The position numbers were made by a program, and so were the translations under genes. Source: Lachancea thermotolerans CBS 6340 (Eukaryota; Ascomycota; Saccharomycetes; Saccharomycetales; Saccharomycetaceae). From it: a stretch of 64,000 nucleotides of DNA. Positions 19,705-28,566 of this stretch are shown here, one piece after another (position 1 is the stretch's first letter; every line of letters starts with the position of its first letter). The notes under the pieces are model-generated. The model made no database searches. It saw only the letters and a list, made by a program, of their open reading frames with translations, and was not told the DNA's origin. Location of the stretch: the NCBI RefSeq assembly GCF_000142805.1, contig NC_013082.1, positions 1,426,001-1,490,000 of the forward strand, read 5' to 3'.

Positions 19705-19722
19705 AGCTTATATTTCTATTAC

Positions 19723-22566
19723 TCAGAACTCGAGGGCCTTCACTACTCCTGCAGCAATAGTTTTGCCTTCTTTTCTCAGCACAATCCTACCTAGATGTTT
19801 ATTTTCTCCGAAAGTAAGCATAGGGACCCTTCTTTTTTTCTCAACAAGCTCAATCTCTATGATCGCAGCTTGTTTAGAGCCCAAATGTCTCACCTTCTTT
19901 TTGAGAATTTTTGTCGGATCAGACTTGTCAACGACAGACACCAATTTCTTCACTCTGGCAGGTTGCTCGCAACTTCCTCTGAAGAGTATGAAAGAAGTGC
20001 CTGGTAGCAGCGGTCTATCGAGATTAAATGTGAGTATCTGTGCCGAAAATTCTTGAGCGCTGGGAATATCATATCCCACAACTGCGGCGAGATCTCCGCC
20101 CTGTATATCGTCATAGAAGGCGTTGCGCAACTTTAGAGATACGAAATCACCTTTAATGGCAACGGGAGCCGGGGTTTGTTCATTGCCCGTCAAAATTTGA
20201 TCCACCAAAACACTTTGCTCTGAAGGGAAAACTGTGATTGTTTCTCCGCCCTGAATGTGACCTGATTCAACTCTTCCGGATACAACAGCCTCGTTTGCTT
20301 TACTTCCAGGAGACACTTCCAATATTGAGAATACAAATGGCGTGTTGGAAATATCTTCGAAGCTATATTTTTGCAGTTCTCGAGAAACTTCTTCCAGACG
20401 CCCAACTAAAGAAGGTCCTTTATACCAAGTTTGCCCCATTGGGTATTCTTTTTGATAAACGCCTTCCCCCGTAAGACCGCTACAGGGTACCCAACTCAAC
20501 TGATCGTCCTTTATGCCAATATCTTCAAAGAAGTTGCGCAGCTCGAACTTAATGTCCTCAAACCTCCCCTCATACCAGTCTACACTGTCCATTTTGTTCA
20601 TAGCCACTACGATATGACGTACGCCAAGGCTTCTTGCCAAGAGTGTGTGTTCTTTTGTTTGGCCATCCAAGTTGAAACCTGACTCAAAAGCATCGGTACT
20701 ACAATCAATGGACAAAACAGCAACATCAACTTGACTTACGCCTGCTATGGCGTTTGGAACAAAATCCCTGTGACCGGGAGCATCGACAATAGTGAATGTC
20801 GCATCTTTTGTTTTGAAGTCGCTAGTGCAAATATCAACAGTGACACCACGATTTCTTTCCTCCGAAGTTTGGTCCATAACCCACGCTAAGTGAAATGAGG
20901 ATTTTCCGATCATCTCGCTCTCTTTCTTCAACTTTCTTATCAGCTTGTTGTCAACTGCTCCAACATCGTATAGTAGACGACCCATAAGCGTAGACTTACC
21001 GGCATCAACGTGGCCCAATACAACAAAGCTCAGGTGAGGTTTTTTGTGTTGAAGGTGGTCCTCCAGGTCTATAGGTTTCTTGGGTTTAGTAGGTACTAGA
21101 GCTTTCCTATATGTGCGAATGGTGGGTTCAGAGACAAAAGGTTTGTCTTCTTCTTCATCAAGTCCCTGTTCATTCTCATCTTCTGCTTTAGGGTTGCTGA
21201 TTTTGATATTTTCGACTCCTTTCGTAGTTTTTTCGACATCTTCGAAAGCTTTCTTTTGCGCTTCTAGCACGACATCATCGGGACTTTTCTGCTGGAAATT
21301 AGAAACTGCTTGTTTTTTTGCTGATTGGCTGTTAGTATCTGGATAAAAAACTGTGAACACTTCTTCCCGCTTGCGCTTCAATCTTGAGAGGCGACTCTTG
21401 TGCGGCTGTTCCTCTGTGAGAACAACTTTAGAAATTCCAATATTGAGATTGGGGCACTTTGGCGGATCGAAGCTTGCTCCGAGACTGAACTTAGAAATCA
21501 GCGATTCAAAGCTCACGTCTTTCATTTTGAGCGGCTTCTCCACAGGCTTCGTGGCATTTTCTGGCTTTCTCTGAAGTTTAGAGACGTCACTCGCAGTCTT
21601 CGACGGTACTGATACTTTTGCCTTTTGTAAAGCTGACAGACGAGAGCTGAGAGATATCTTGGACTCTTTTGAATGTTCATTCTCACCAGGCGAAGAATCT
21701 GGCCAGCGATTTCTAAGCAATTCAGAGAAGGTGTTTGCCTTTTTATTGGTGTTACCGCTTTCGCCCTTTGAACCTTTAAGACCCATGGTGCTTTTCTTTT
21801 GTAGCGCAGCAAGCCGCGCTGCCAGGGTCGATTTTGGCTGTTCTGGGCTGGGCGTTTTTTTCTGTAATGCACTGAGTAAGTTCTTCCCGCTTTTATCTGC
21901 CTCTTTCTCGGATTTAGTTTCAGTTGCCTTTTTCCCATCGAGCGCCCTTCGTCTCGCCAATCTTTCAAGCGCTGACATTTTTGGTTCAGCTTCTACAAAT
22001 AGTCAAGTTTGGAGTTAATAGAGATCTAGAGGCAAGTCAAATCCAACGGAGCCATTGGAACACTCCCCAGCACCAATATTCTCTCCGTTTTCCTTCCCTG
22101 TCCTCATGTCAAGATAACCCTCCGCTCAATAGTAAACCTCAAAGAACAGTCGACAGATGAAAGCCCGCCCCAAGTCCTCAATTTTTGGAAAACAATCCAC
22201 GCCTTCCTTAGACAGTCCGATCAAAAGGAACAGAGAGTAGGAGCGCAAAGAATAAGTGATAACCGTGGTGGAAAATTTCCTGTTTTTGTTATACATACCT
22301 TCAGTCTTCTTCTTCTTCAAGCTTCTTTTGAGCTCGATCATTGCCTCATCAAAGTTGAACTCGTGGTCAAAGATCGTCACCTTGACAGAGAGGTTGTCCC
22401 ATCCAACGTAATCGGCCAGTTCTTTTTTTGCGCGTGGGAACATCTCGCTCATCAACTGATATTCTTCGTCATTCAAATAATCATCAAATTCAGCCTCGTC
22501 GCGGAATTCTGGAACCTCATCCTGGAGGTCAGTGTCCATATCATCGTCGTCATAGTATTGCGGCAT
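19723..22566 (-). CDS. SKI7/HBS1: SKI7/HBS1 translational GTPase, two exons with alternative 3' splice sites
   Basis: Single pre-WGD orthologue of the S. cerevisiae ohnologs SKI7 and HBS1. Long form: join(22299..22566, 19723..21992), 845 residues. Short form: join(22299..22566, 19723..21305), 616 residues (S. cerevisiae Hbs1 is 611). Exon 1 (89 codons) encodes the Hbs1 N-terminal domain (LNDEEYQLMSEMFPRAKKEL; DYVGWDNLSVKVTIFDHEF). The long-only 229 residues hold repeated ALQK-type motifs (LLSALQKK, RLAALQKK, RLSALQKA) and VSFESLISKFSLG, taken to be the Ski7-like region. The GTPase core is intact: GHVDAGKST, DAPGHRDF, NKMDSVDW. Ski7 bridges exosome and Ski complex in mRNA decay; Hbs1 with Dom34 rescues stalled ribosomes. 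Alternative splicing of this gene is published for Lachancea kluyveri. Confidence 0.9.
21306..21337 (-). other. Distal branch site and 3' splice site inside SKI7/HBS1 exon 2
   Basis: On the reverse strand a perfect TACTAAC (21337-21331) lies inside the Ski7-like coding region and is followed 26 nt after the branch A by CAG ending at 21306. The G is codon position 1, so joining to exon 1 (which ends one base into a codon) keeps the frame and removes 224 exon-2 codons plus five leading ones. A nearer in-frame CAG, only about 11 nt from the branch point, is a less likely acceptor. Confidence 0.75.
21993..22298 (-). other. Intron of the long (Ski7-like) SKI7/HBS1 form
   Basis: The 306-nt intron starts GTATGT (22298-22293), carries a suboptimal branch site TATTAAC (22020-22014) and ends TTGTAG (last base 21993). 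Splicing joins KKKKTE to EAEPKMSAL in frame. Its branch site is weaker than the distal TACTAAC, which would favour regulated or balanced choice. Confidence 0.85.
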
Positions 22567-23116
22567 CTTTCAGTCGGTTGTTGACGAGCCTTATTTCGTT
22601 ATTGTAGCTTCTTTACTATCTTTGCTCAAAATACAACTATTTTCAAGAAGCTGCAGTTTATACACATTTTTCAGCTACGTTGCTACTATAAGCGTGAGTG
22701 TCAAGAAACATACAATGGGAAGCTAACAGCCCTGTTTTTACGTTCATGATATCATGAAGATGCGAAGTACGAGAAAGGCACGTCCCAGCCAAGTTTCGCA
22801 GCACTCTTGCCGATGACCTTGAGATTTGGCCAGTCAACGAATGCGTACAACATGATTTAAGGTTAAATCAGCTCTTTGTGAGCAAACATTCAAAAGTTCT
22901 TCAGCTTCACTACAGGGCTTCGCTGGTATTTGTAACTTTGTCGCTACACAACTGATATTTTCTCAATGGGTGGGTTGTAGTAGTAATTTTCGCCCGGGCG
23001 CATCCTGACGTCGATATATACCTTCAATAGGGCCTGGTTCAGCCACGTTTAACGAAACACCAGCTGCAAATCACAAACGTCGTCTTCAGACTACTTCAGC
23101 GCTTTCTCTAAGGTCA
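22567..23116. other. Intergenic region upstream of SKI7/HBS1 and the small ORFs
   Basis: This 550-bp divergent region serves the SKI7/HBS1 promoter on one side. On the other side a TATATA run at 23015-23020 lies about 100 bp before the ATG at 23117, following a GC-rich CGCCCGGGCGCATCC patch, and looks promoter-like. No known RNA gene was recognised. Confidence 0.45.
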
Positions 23117-23302
23117 ATGGGCCTTTTGCTAGGCCAAAAGCGGTGTTTTAGTAGCATCCCTTCTGGGCCGTTAAAAGCGCTCCGATATATGCCATCGCAC
23201 GAGGCGGGAAGTGACAATGAGTTTCTGACTCACATGAAGACTCAAGTCAGTAGCGATGGGTATCTGGCACGAGGAAAGCAGCTTGCCGGAGGGTCGCCTT
23301 AA
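23117..23302 (+). CDS. Small hypothetical ORF, 61 residues
   Basis: I do not recognise this protein. It begins MGLLLGQKRCFSSIPSG and its first 25 residues are basic and hydroxylated without acidic residues, compatible with a mitochondrial presequence; the rest is hydrophilic. A TATATA run about 100 bp upstream suggests that a transcript starts here. It ends 28 bp before the ATG of the next small ORF in another frame, and I found no intron or frameshift signal joining the two. It could equally be a chance ORF or the leader of the downstream one. Confidence 0.3.
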   Translation: MGLLLGQKRCFSSIPSGPLKALRYMPSHEAGSDNEFLTHMKTQVSSDGYLARGKQLAGGSP

Positions 23303-23330
23303 GTAATTTAGCTACTCTGTAATAATCTTT

Positions 23331-23801
23331 ATGTGTCCGGGCGTTTTGGTGTGCCGGAAGCAGCTCTTTGGGACGGCAAGCTTGCACAATATTGTGCCGT
23401 CTGAGTTATCGCACGGTTGGGAGCCTCAAGTTGAGTTATTCGAAGGGCTTATATGTGTATGCGAGCTGATGAGCAAGAACGACGATATCCCCTGGTACCG
23501 AATAGTGTTTGAATGGCAAGACGGCGGCGGAGAAAAGCGACAGGGACAAGTCAAATTTTTTGGCCAAACAGCAATAATGAAAGGAACAATCGACTTAAAC
23601 AAGACGGTCAAGAACCGCGAAGAATGGTTTGAAATTTTAATGGAATGTTCAGACCAACGGTCCGTAGCGCTAGAGCTACGCATAAAGGACATTAGGGAGG
23701 ATCAAAACTTTCGGGACCTCCTTTTCCGCATCCGTGAAGAGTACGAGATGATAGATGAAATGATGGGGGAATCTGACGATTTTGGTGATTTCATTGGGTA
23801 A
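23331..23801 (+). CDS. Hypothetical acidic protein, 156 residues
   Basis: Not recognised; no S. cerevisiae gene occupies this position between SKI7/HBS1 and MRPL20. The product is soluble-looking and acidic in its second half, with no signal peptide or membrane segment. The central part (WYRIVFEWQDGGG, then GQVKFFGQTAIMKGTIDLN) could be a small beta domain. The end (REEYEMIDEMMGESDDFGDFIG) is helical and strongly acidic. The start context is poor and a stop lies shortly upstream in frame. Length and amino-acid balance suggest a real but lineage-specific or fast-evolving gene. Confidence 0.5.
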   Translation: MCPGVLVCRKQLFGTASLHNIVPSELSHGWEPQVELFEGLICVCELMSKNDDIPWYRIVFEWQDGGGEKRQGQVKFFGQTAIMKGTIDLNKTVKNREEWFEILMECSDQRSVALELRIKDIREDQNFRDLLFRIREEYEMIDEMMGESDDFGDFIG

Positions 23802-24245
23802 TGAAGCGTCTTAGGGAGGACCCTATGTTGTAACATAAGCGCAAACGCATGTATTATATATTGTATAGTAAAGCACCGAACAAGAATTTCTTGACATGAA
23901 CTGATGTGCTGATTGAGGTTCGCGTTGGGGTAACTCCTGGCAACAAAAGAGGTTCTTGCCGCCTCTCTGGGTAAGAGCGGGCTCGCACATTCGCGCAGGG
24001 CATCTCGTAGATTGCATGTTTCGCTCGGAGATGTTCAGGAAAGCAGGCCTTCTGCCGTGGGTACCTGGCATTGTGGCAAATCTTGTCGATGTCTCTCCCT
24101 CTGATGGCGGGATGCCGGGAAAAGCTGGCATTGCCCACTATCCGGGTCGAACTATCATAGGGCTTGAGTTCCTTTGTGCCTTTTCGTTGTGAAGGGTCTT
24201 AACTGCTATATATTTACATGACTTTTCAAGTTAAGCTAATCAAGT
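23802..24245. other. Intergenic region downstream of MRPL20
   Basis: This 444-bp region lies between convergent genes. It is moderately GC-rich from 23930 to 24170, where both strands show short open frames (a 58-codon ATG frame at 24016-24192 on the plus strand). None has recognisable content. A structured non-coding RNA is possible, but I see no snoRNA boxes or tRNA promoter. Confidence 0.4.
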
Positions 24246-24845
24246 TTATGCTCTGTACCAGAGCTCTTTCCGCTTTTTCCTGTCCTCCCTCGCGAGGACC
24301 CTCTTGGGATGCCAGCTTTGTTTGATGTGTTCAAGGCGTTCAGCCATCTCAGCGACTCTGGACTCGGGCGCCGAGGACACCAATGAAATGAAAAACGGCG
24401 AAACCCCAAACTGCTGAGCCAGAACCTTCCTTGTGTACTTTTCGGGGTTCCCTGATCTCAGCCTCTGAATTTCAGCCACCTGCTCGGGCGTCAGATGATA
24501 GCTTTTCTCCTTCTTCTGGTGCAGTGCGGGCGCCCAAGTCGATTGCAGGTTTTCACGAGGCCTTAGCATTTGTACAAATCTCCTTCTAGGATCATCTTTT
24601 GGCAAGAAAGCCTTTGGTATTGTTTCGCTGTTTATAGAGCCGGTAGAAGATGCTTGCGATGTCTGAAGGTAGACGCCTGGCTGAATTTTCGCTCTCAAAG
24701 CACCCTTGTAGTTGGACGCTGATGATTTGGAATTGTAAAGGTTTGGAACAGACTTCAACTGCGATATTTTCTTGACATTTTTTGATGTATTTTGTACATC
24801 TTGTCTGAGCAATGCAGACACATGTAGCTGTCTAATAGAGGACAT
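24246..24845 (-). CDS. MRPL20: Mitochondrial large-subunit ribosomal protein mL58
   Basis: Fungal-specific protein of the mitochondrial 54S large ribosomal subunit. The 199-residue product (S. cerevisiae 195) has a basic, Ser/Arg/Leu-rich presequence-like start (MSSIRQLHVSALLRQ). The conserved C-terminal half includes HLTPEQVAEIQRLRSGNPEKYT, LAQQFGVSPFFISLVSSAP and a basic helix ending KKRKELWYRA. The ATG at 24845 is the first in frame. Position beside PRP16 and SKI7/HBS1 matches YKR085C. Confidence 0.92.
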   Translation of the reverse strand: MSSIRQLHVSALLRQDVQNTSKNVKKISQLKSVPNLYNSKSSASNYKGALRAKIQPGVYLQTSQASSTGSINSETIPKAFLPKDDPRRRFVQMLRPRENLQSTWAPALHQKKEKSYHLTPEQVAEIQRLRSGNPEKYTRKVLAQQFGVSPFFISLVSSAPESRVAEMAERLEHIKQSWHPKRVLAREDRKKRKELWYRA

Positions 24846-24968
24846 TCTCAGTGTGTTTGGTGTGACTTGTTGTCTAAACCAGAGTGCTATCTAAAATTTT
24901 CTGTTTTAATTAGATGTTAATATTGTTAGCTACAAAAAAGAGTTCAGCGCCCGATCCGCTAGCTTGAT

Positions 24969-25133
24969 TCAAAGCCCGTAATCACGGACGGGAGAGAACC
25001 ACAACGCGTGGAAGGGTACGGCAACAACAATCGAAAGGCCATAAAGTGCCAAAGTGGCCGCTGTACCAAGTCCCTGTACATTTATTTTTGATGTCATGAA
25101 GTACGTATATGTAAGGTTAGTACGCGAGGTCAT
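24969..25133 (-). CDS. Possible small single-pass membrane protein, perhaps with an upstream exon
   Basis: A 54-codon frame starts at the ATG at 25133 and ends with a hydrophobic segment, LGTAATLALYGLSIVVAVPF, followed by HALWFSPVRDYGL. The composition is far from random. On the same strand a perfect TACTAAC (about 25122-25116) is followed 42 nt later by the first AG, TGTACAG, directly before the hydrophobic part. This looks like an intron end, so the ATG at 25133 may be intronic and the true first exon unidentified. I found no convincing GTATGT donor between here and the PRP16 start. Function unknown. Confidence 0.4.
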   Translation of the reverse strand: MTSRTNLTYTYFMTSKINVQGLGTAATLALYGLSIVVAVPFHALWFSPVRDYGL

Positions 25134-25195
25134 CGAATTGGTGGTTAGCGCCAAGGGAGTGTCCGCGAGAGACAAGGTCGACTAAGTACCATAGA

Positions 25196-28100
25196 ATGGA
25201 TGAAGAGCTTGTCGGCCAAATACAAACACATACAAGCTCCAACGTGACAGTCAACTTTGTGAAGCTGCTGAGGAACCTGGCCAAAGTTCATAGTCATGAT
25301 GTCGATAAGTTCATAAAAGCTTGTATGGCTTTAGGCAAATTCAAAGGGCAGGAAAGCTTCTTGTCCGAGCTGCATTCTTCTTTCACTTCAGGCACAGCGA
25401 GAGGCGTACAGCAAAATGGAATTATGGGTCCTGAACATAGGGTTCTTGGGGTAGCTATGAAGCCGAGACCGCCCAAAAAGTCAAGTCAGCCACCTCGTAG
25501 GAAGACCAGGATCCTGAACTTCGAAACTGAAGAGGAAGAGACCTTAGACAGCGCTTCGAATTCAAAAAATACAACTTGTCTGCGAGGCCAAACCAACAGC
25601 GGTGCGAGCTTCAAAAAATTGAGCAAGGATCGTGCTCAAAGGCTTAAGGAGTTCTCTGTGGAATCTGTGGGTCAGTTTGAATTAACAAGCCCTGTTACTA
25701 GCATTGAGCGGTCTTTCCCTGAGTTGATCAGCTTCGCAAGTGCAGAGTCTAACGCGCCCGTCTTGGAACATCATTCATCGTCCGAACAGTCCTCAGATGA
25801 ATATACTGGTGAGGCAATGAGCGATAGTCAGGTACTCGAAGAAGATAGAGACTGGTATGACCACGATGATGATTACGGAAACCAAGTTCCAGATATTACT
25901 AGTGTTGATTTCGAAAGAGATGCTTCCTTCAGCAAAGAGGCTGTTCGAAAAGAAAACAAAGACCTCAATGGAGATCTCAAATCTCAAATTCACTTGACTG
26001 CCGTGACTTCAAGCCAGCGAAAAAGTTTGATTCCACCTTTCTTGATGAGCTACAATGACGACACGCCTACACTGGCGAACATAGGACTTCTGGACAGTTC
26101 TCAGGGCGCCTCCAATCGCCGAATCGTCGACCCTATAAGAAACCCCGAAAGTGAGTTTTCTCTCAATGCAAAGAAGGGAAGTCGCATGGTGGCAGAAAGG
26201 AGAACAAGAGAAGTGCATAAAGCTAAAATTGAGGAAACTACTGACCTACGAGGCACTGCTATCGGAGAAGTTATGGGGGTGAAAGAGAAGCCGGCCGGCA
26301 ACAGCGACCTTGAACCAAAAGAAAAGAACAGTAGTAAAAATTTAGAAACTTCTTATGAGCATATCCAAGAAGTCAGGAAATCTCTCCCTGCCTATCAAGT
26401 GCGGTCTGAGCTTCTCCAATTGATAAGAGACAATCAAGTCGTAGTGGTCATTGGTGAGACAGGTTCCGGTAAAACCACACAATTGGCTCAATTTTTGAAT
26501 GAAGACGGATTTTGTAACAGTGGACGTTTGGTTGGGTGTACTCAGCCTCGTCGTGTTGCTGCCATGTCCGTCGCAACAAGAGTTGCAATGGAAATGGGTG
26601 TTGAACTGGGCAATGAAGTTGGATATTCCATTCGTTTCGAGGACAAAACTTCTAAGGATACAAAAATCAAGTTTATGACGGATGGTATACTCCTTAGGGA
26701 AACGCTTGTTAGCGAAATGCTTGACAAATACAGCTGCATAATCATGGATGAAGCGCATGAAAGATCCTTGAACACAGACGTTTTGTTTGGCATACTTAAA
26801 AATTTACTCTCAAAGAGGAGAGACCTCAAATTGATTATAACATCTGCTACCATGAATGCAAACAGGTTTTCTCGGTTTTTTGGGGCAGCTCCGCAATTCA
26901 CTATTCCGGGCAGAACTTTTCCAGTCCAAGTTGTGTATTCGAGACACCCTGTAAGTGACTATGTGGAATCCGCAATAGTTCAAGCGTGCAAAATACATCT
27001 CTCAACGCCCGTTTCAAATGGCGACATATTGATTTTCATGACAGGGCAAGAAGATATTGAAGCAACATGCGCCGGAGTGTATGAAAAGCTCTTGGATGTT
27101 TACGCAAAGCGGTCAGGGAAGCAGCAGCTAAACCAACCTGAAGACATCGAGATTCTTCCAATATATTCAGCTCTCCCTGCAGACGTTCAAGGCAAAATCT
27201 TCGAACCAACACCTAACAAGAGGAAAGTTGTTGTGGCTACAAATATAGCAGAGACTTCCCTTACTGTTGAAGGCGTGAGGTACGTTATCGATTGCGGATA
27301 TTCAAAACTCAAGGTTTATAATCCGCAAATTGGGCTTGATAGTCTCCAGATTGCGCCTATATCAATGGCTAGTGCCAACCAACGATCAGGAAGAGCAGGC
27401 CGTACTGGTCCGGGGTTTGCATACAGATTGTACACTGAAGATTCTTTCTTTGATGACATGTATGTTCAAACGATTCCTGAAATCCAAAGAACCAACTTAT
27501 CAAATACACTACTGCTTCTAAAATACCTGGGAGTTAATGACATTATGGCATTTCCTTTTGTGGATCCCCCGCCAGAGCAGATAATCATGACCTCACTATT
27601 TGAACTTTGGACTATAGGCGCACTTGACAATTTCGGAAATTTAACAGAGCTGGGGAAACAGATGGCGGCATTTCCGTTGCAACCCTCGCTCTCTAAGATG
27701 TTGCTCGTCTCTTCACAAAACGGCTGCAGCGAAGAAATCTTGACTATCGTGTCAATGCTATCCGTGCCACAAGTTTTTTACAGACCCAAAGAAAGGGAAA
27801 AGGAATCAGACCAGTGCAGAACGCGATTTTTTGTTCCAGAGTCAGATCACCTTACATTACTGAATGTTTATTCTCAATGGAAGGCCAATAGTTACTCTTC
27901 GCATTGGTGTAGGAGGAACTTTCTTCAATTCAAATCACTTCAAAGGGCCAGAGAAATTCGCAGGCAGTTATACACTTTAATGAACAAGAAGAAAGTTCCT
28001 GTGGTTTCTTCAGGTACAGACTGGGATGCTGTAAGGAAGTGCATATGTGCCGGTTATGCTCATCAAGCGGCCAAACTCTCGGGTCTAAGCAGGTATACAC

Positions 28101-28522
28101 AGTTGAGAAATGGGCTAGAGCTGCGAGTTCATCCAACAAGTGCGTTGTTCGGGGCTGGAGACCTTCCTTCATACGTCGTTTACCATGAACTGCTGCTGAC
28201 TACTAATGAGTACATCAATACCGTAACTGCAGTAGATCCGGATTGGCTAATGAATTACGGCGTGCTATTTTATAATGTCAAAAGACGCGTTGAAGACGAG
28301 GAGTTTTACACTGAGGAGATCCACGAAAAACCCAAAGACAGCATTGATATGATGATAGAGCAGTTTGAGATGAAGAAGAACATCATAACGCGGCAAATTA
28401 AGAGGGACTCGGATGTCGTTGCTGAAAGGCAGTCCCAGAAAAAGGTTGTGAACGATAAACGCACTTTCCCAAGTGGCGCATCCAAGGTAAGTATTGGCTT
28501 CAAAAAGAGGCGTCCTTTGTGA
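25196..28522 (+). CDS. PRP16: DEAH-box splicing ATPase Prp16
   Basis: RNA-dependent ATPase that remodels the spliceosome after the first transesterification and proofreads branching. The product has 1108 residues (S. cerevisiae 1071). After a poorly conserved, charged N-terminal 380 residues come the helicase motifs: GETGSGKTTQ (about residue 420), TQPRRVAA, DEAHERSLNTD (about 517), SATMNA, the ILIFMTGQEDIE segment, NIAETSLTV and NQRSGRAGRTGPG. Helicase-associated and OB domains follow. Prp22, Prp2 and Prp43 share these motifs; length, the absence of an S1 domain and synteny (YKR086W between MRPL20 and OMA1) favour Prp16. Confidence 0.93.
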   Translation: MDEELVGQIQTHTSSNVTVNFVKLLRNLAKVHSHDVDKFIKACMALGKFKGQESFLSELHSSFTSGTARGVQQNGIMGPEHRVLGVAMKPRPPKKSSQPPRRKTRILNFETEEEETLDSASNSKNTTCLRGQTNSGASFKKLSKDRAQRLKEFSVESVGQFELTSPVTSIERSFPELISFASAESNAPVLEHHSSSEQSSDEYTGEAMSDSQVLEEDRDWYDHDDDYGNQVPDITSVDFERDASFSKEAVRKENKDLNGDLKSQIHLTAVTSSQRKSLIPPFLMSYNDDTPTLANIGLLDSSQGASNRRIVDPIRNPESEFSLNAKKGSRMVAERRTREVHKAKIEETTDLRGTAIGEVMGVKEKPAGNSDLEPKEKNSSKNLETSYEHIQEVRKSLPAYQVRSELLQLIRDNQVVVVIGETGSGKTTQLAQFLNEDGFCNSGRLVGCTQPRRVAAMSVATRVAMEMGVELGNEVGYSIRFEDKTSKDTKIKFMTDGILLRETLVSEMLDKYSCIIMDEAHERSLNTDVLFGILKNLLSKRRDLKLIITSATMNANRFSRFFGAAPQFTIPGRTFPVQVVYSRHPVSDYVESAIVQACKIHLSTPVSNGDILIFMTGQEDIEATCAGVYEKLLDVYAKRSGKQQLNQPEDIEILPIYSALPADVQGKIFEPTPNKRKVVVATNIAETSLTVEGVRYVIDCGYSKLKVYNPQIGLDSLQIAPISMASANQRSGRAGRTGPGFAYRLYTEDSFFDDMYVQTIPEIQRTNLSNTLLLLKYLGVNDIMAFPFVDPPPEQIIMTSLFELWTIGALDNFGNLTELGKQMAAFPLQPSLSKMLLVSSQNGCSEEILTIVSMLSVPQVFYRPKEREKESDQCRTRFFVPESDHLTLLNVYSQWKANSYSSHWCRRNFLQFKSLQRAREIRRQLYTLMNKKKVPVVSSGTDWDAVRKCICAGYAHQAAKLSGLSRYTQLRNGLELRVHPTSALFGAGDLPSYVVYHELLLTTNEYINTVTAVDPDWLMNYGVLFYNVKRRVEDEEFYTEEIHEKPKDSIDMMIEQFEMKKNIITRQIKRDSDVVAERQSQKKVVNDKRTFPSGASKVSIGFKKRRPL

Positions 28523-28566
28523 GAAGGTCAAGTCTATATACATGCATTTTAACACAATGGCGCTAT

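Noticed and set aside
24016-24192. 58-codon ATG frame downstream of the 156-residue ORF
   Set aside because: Short, no recognisable motif and overlapped by equally long open frames on the other strand, so coding cannot be argued.
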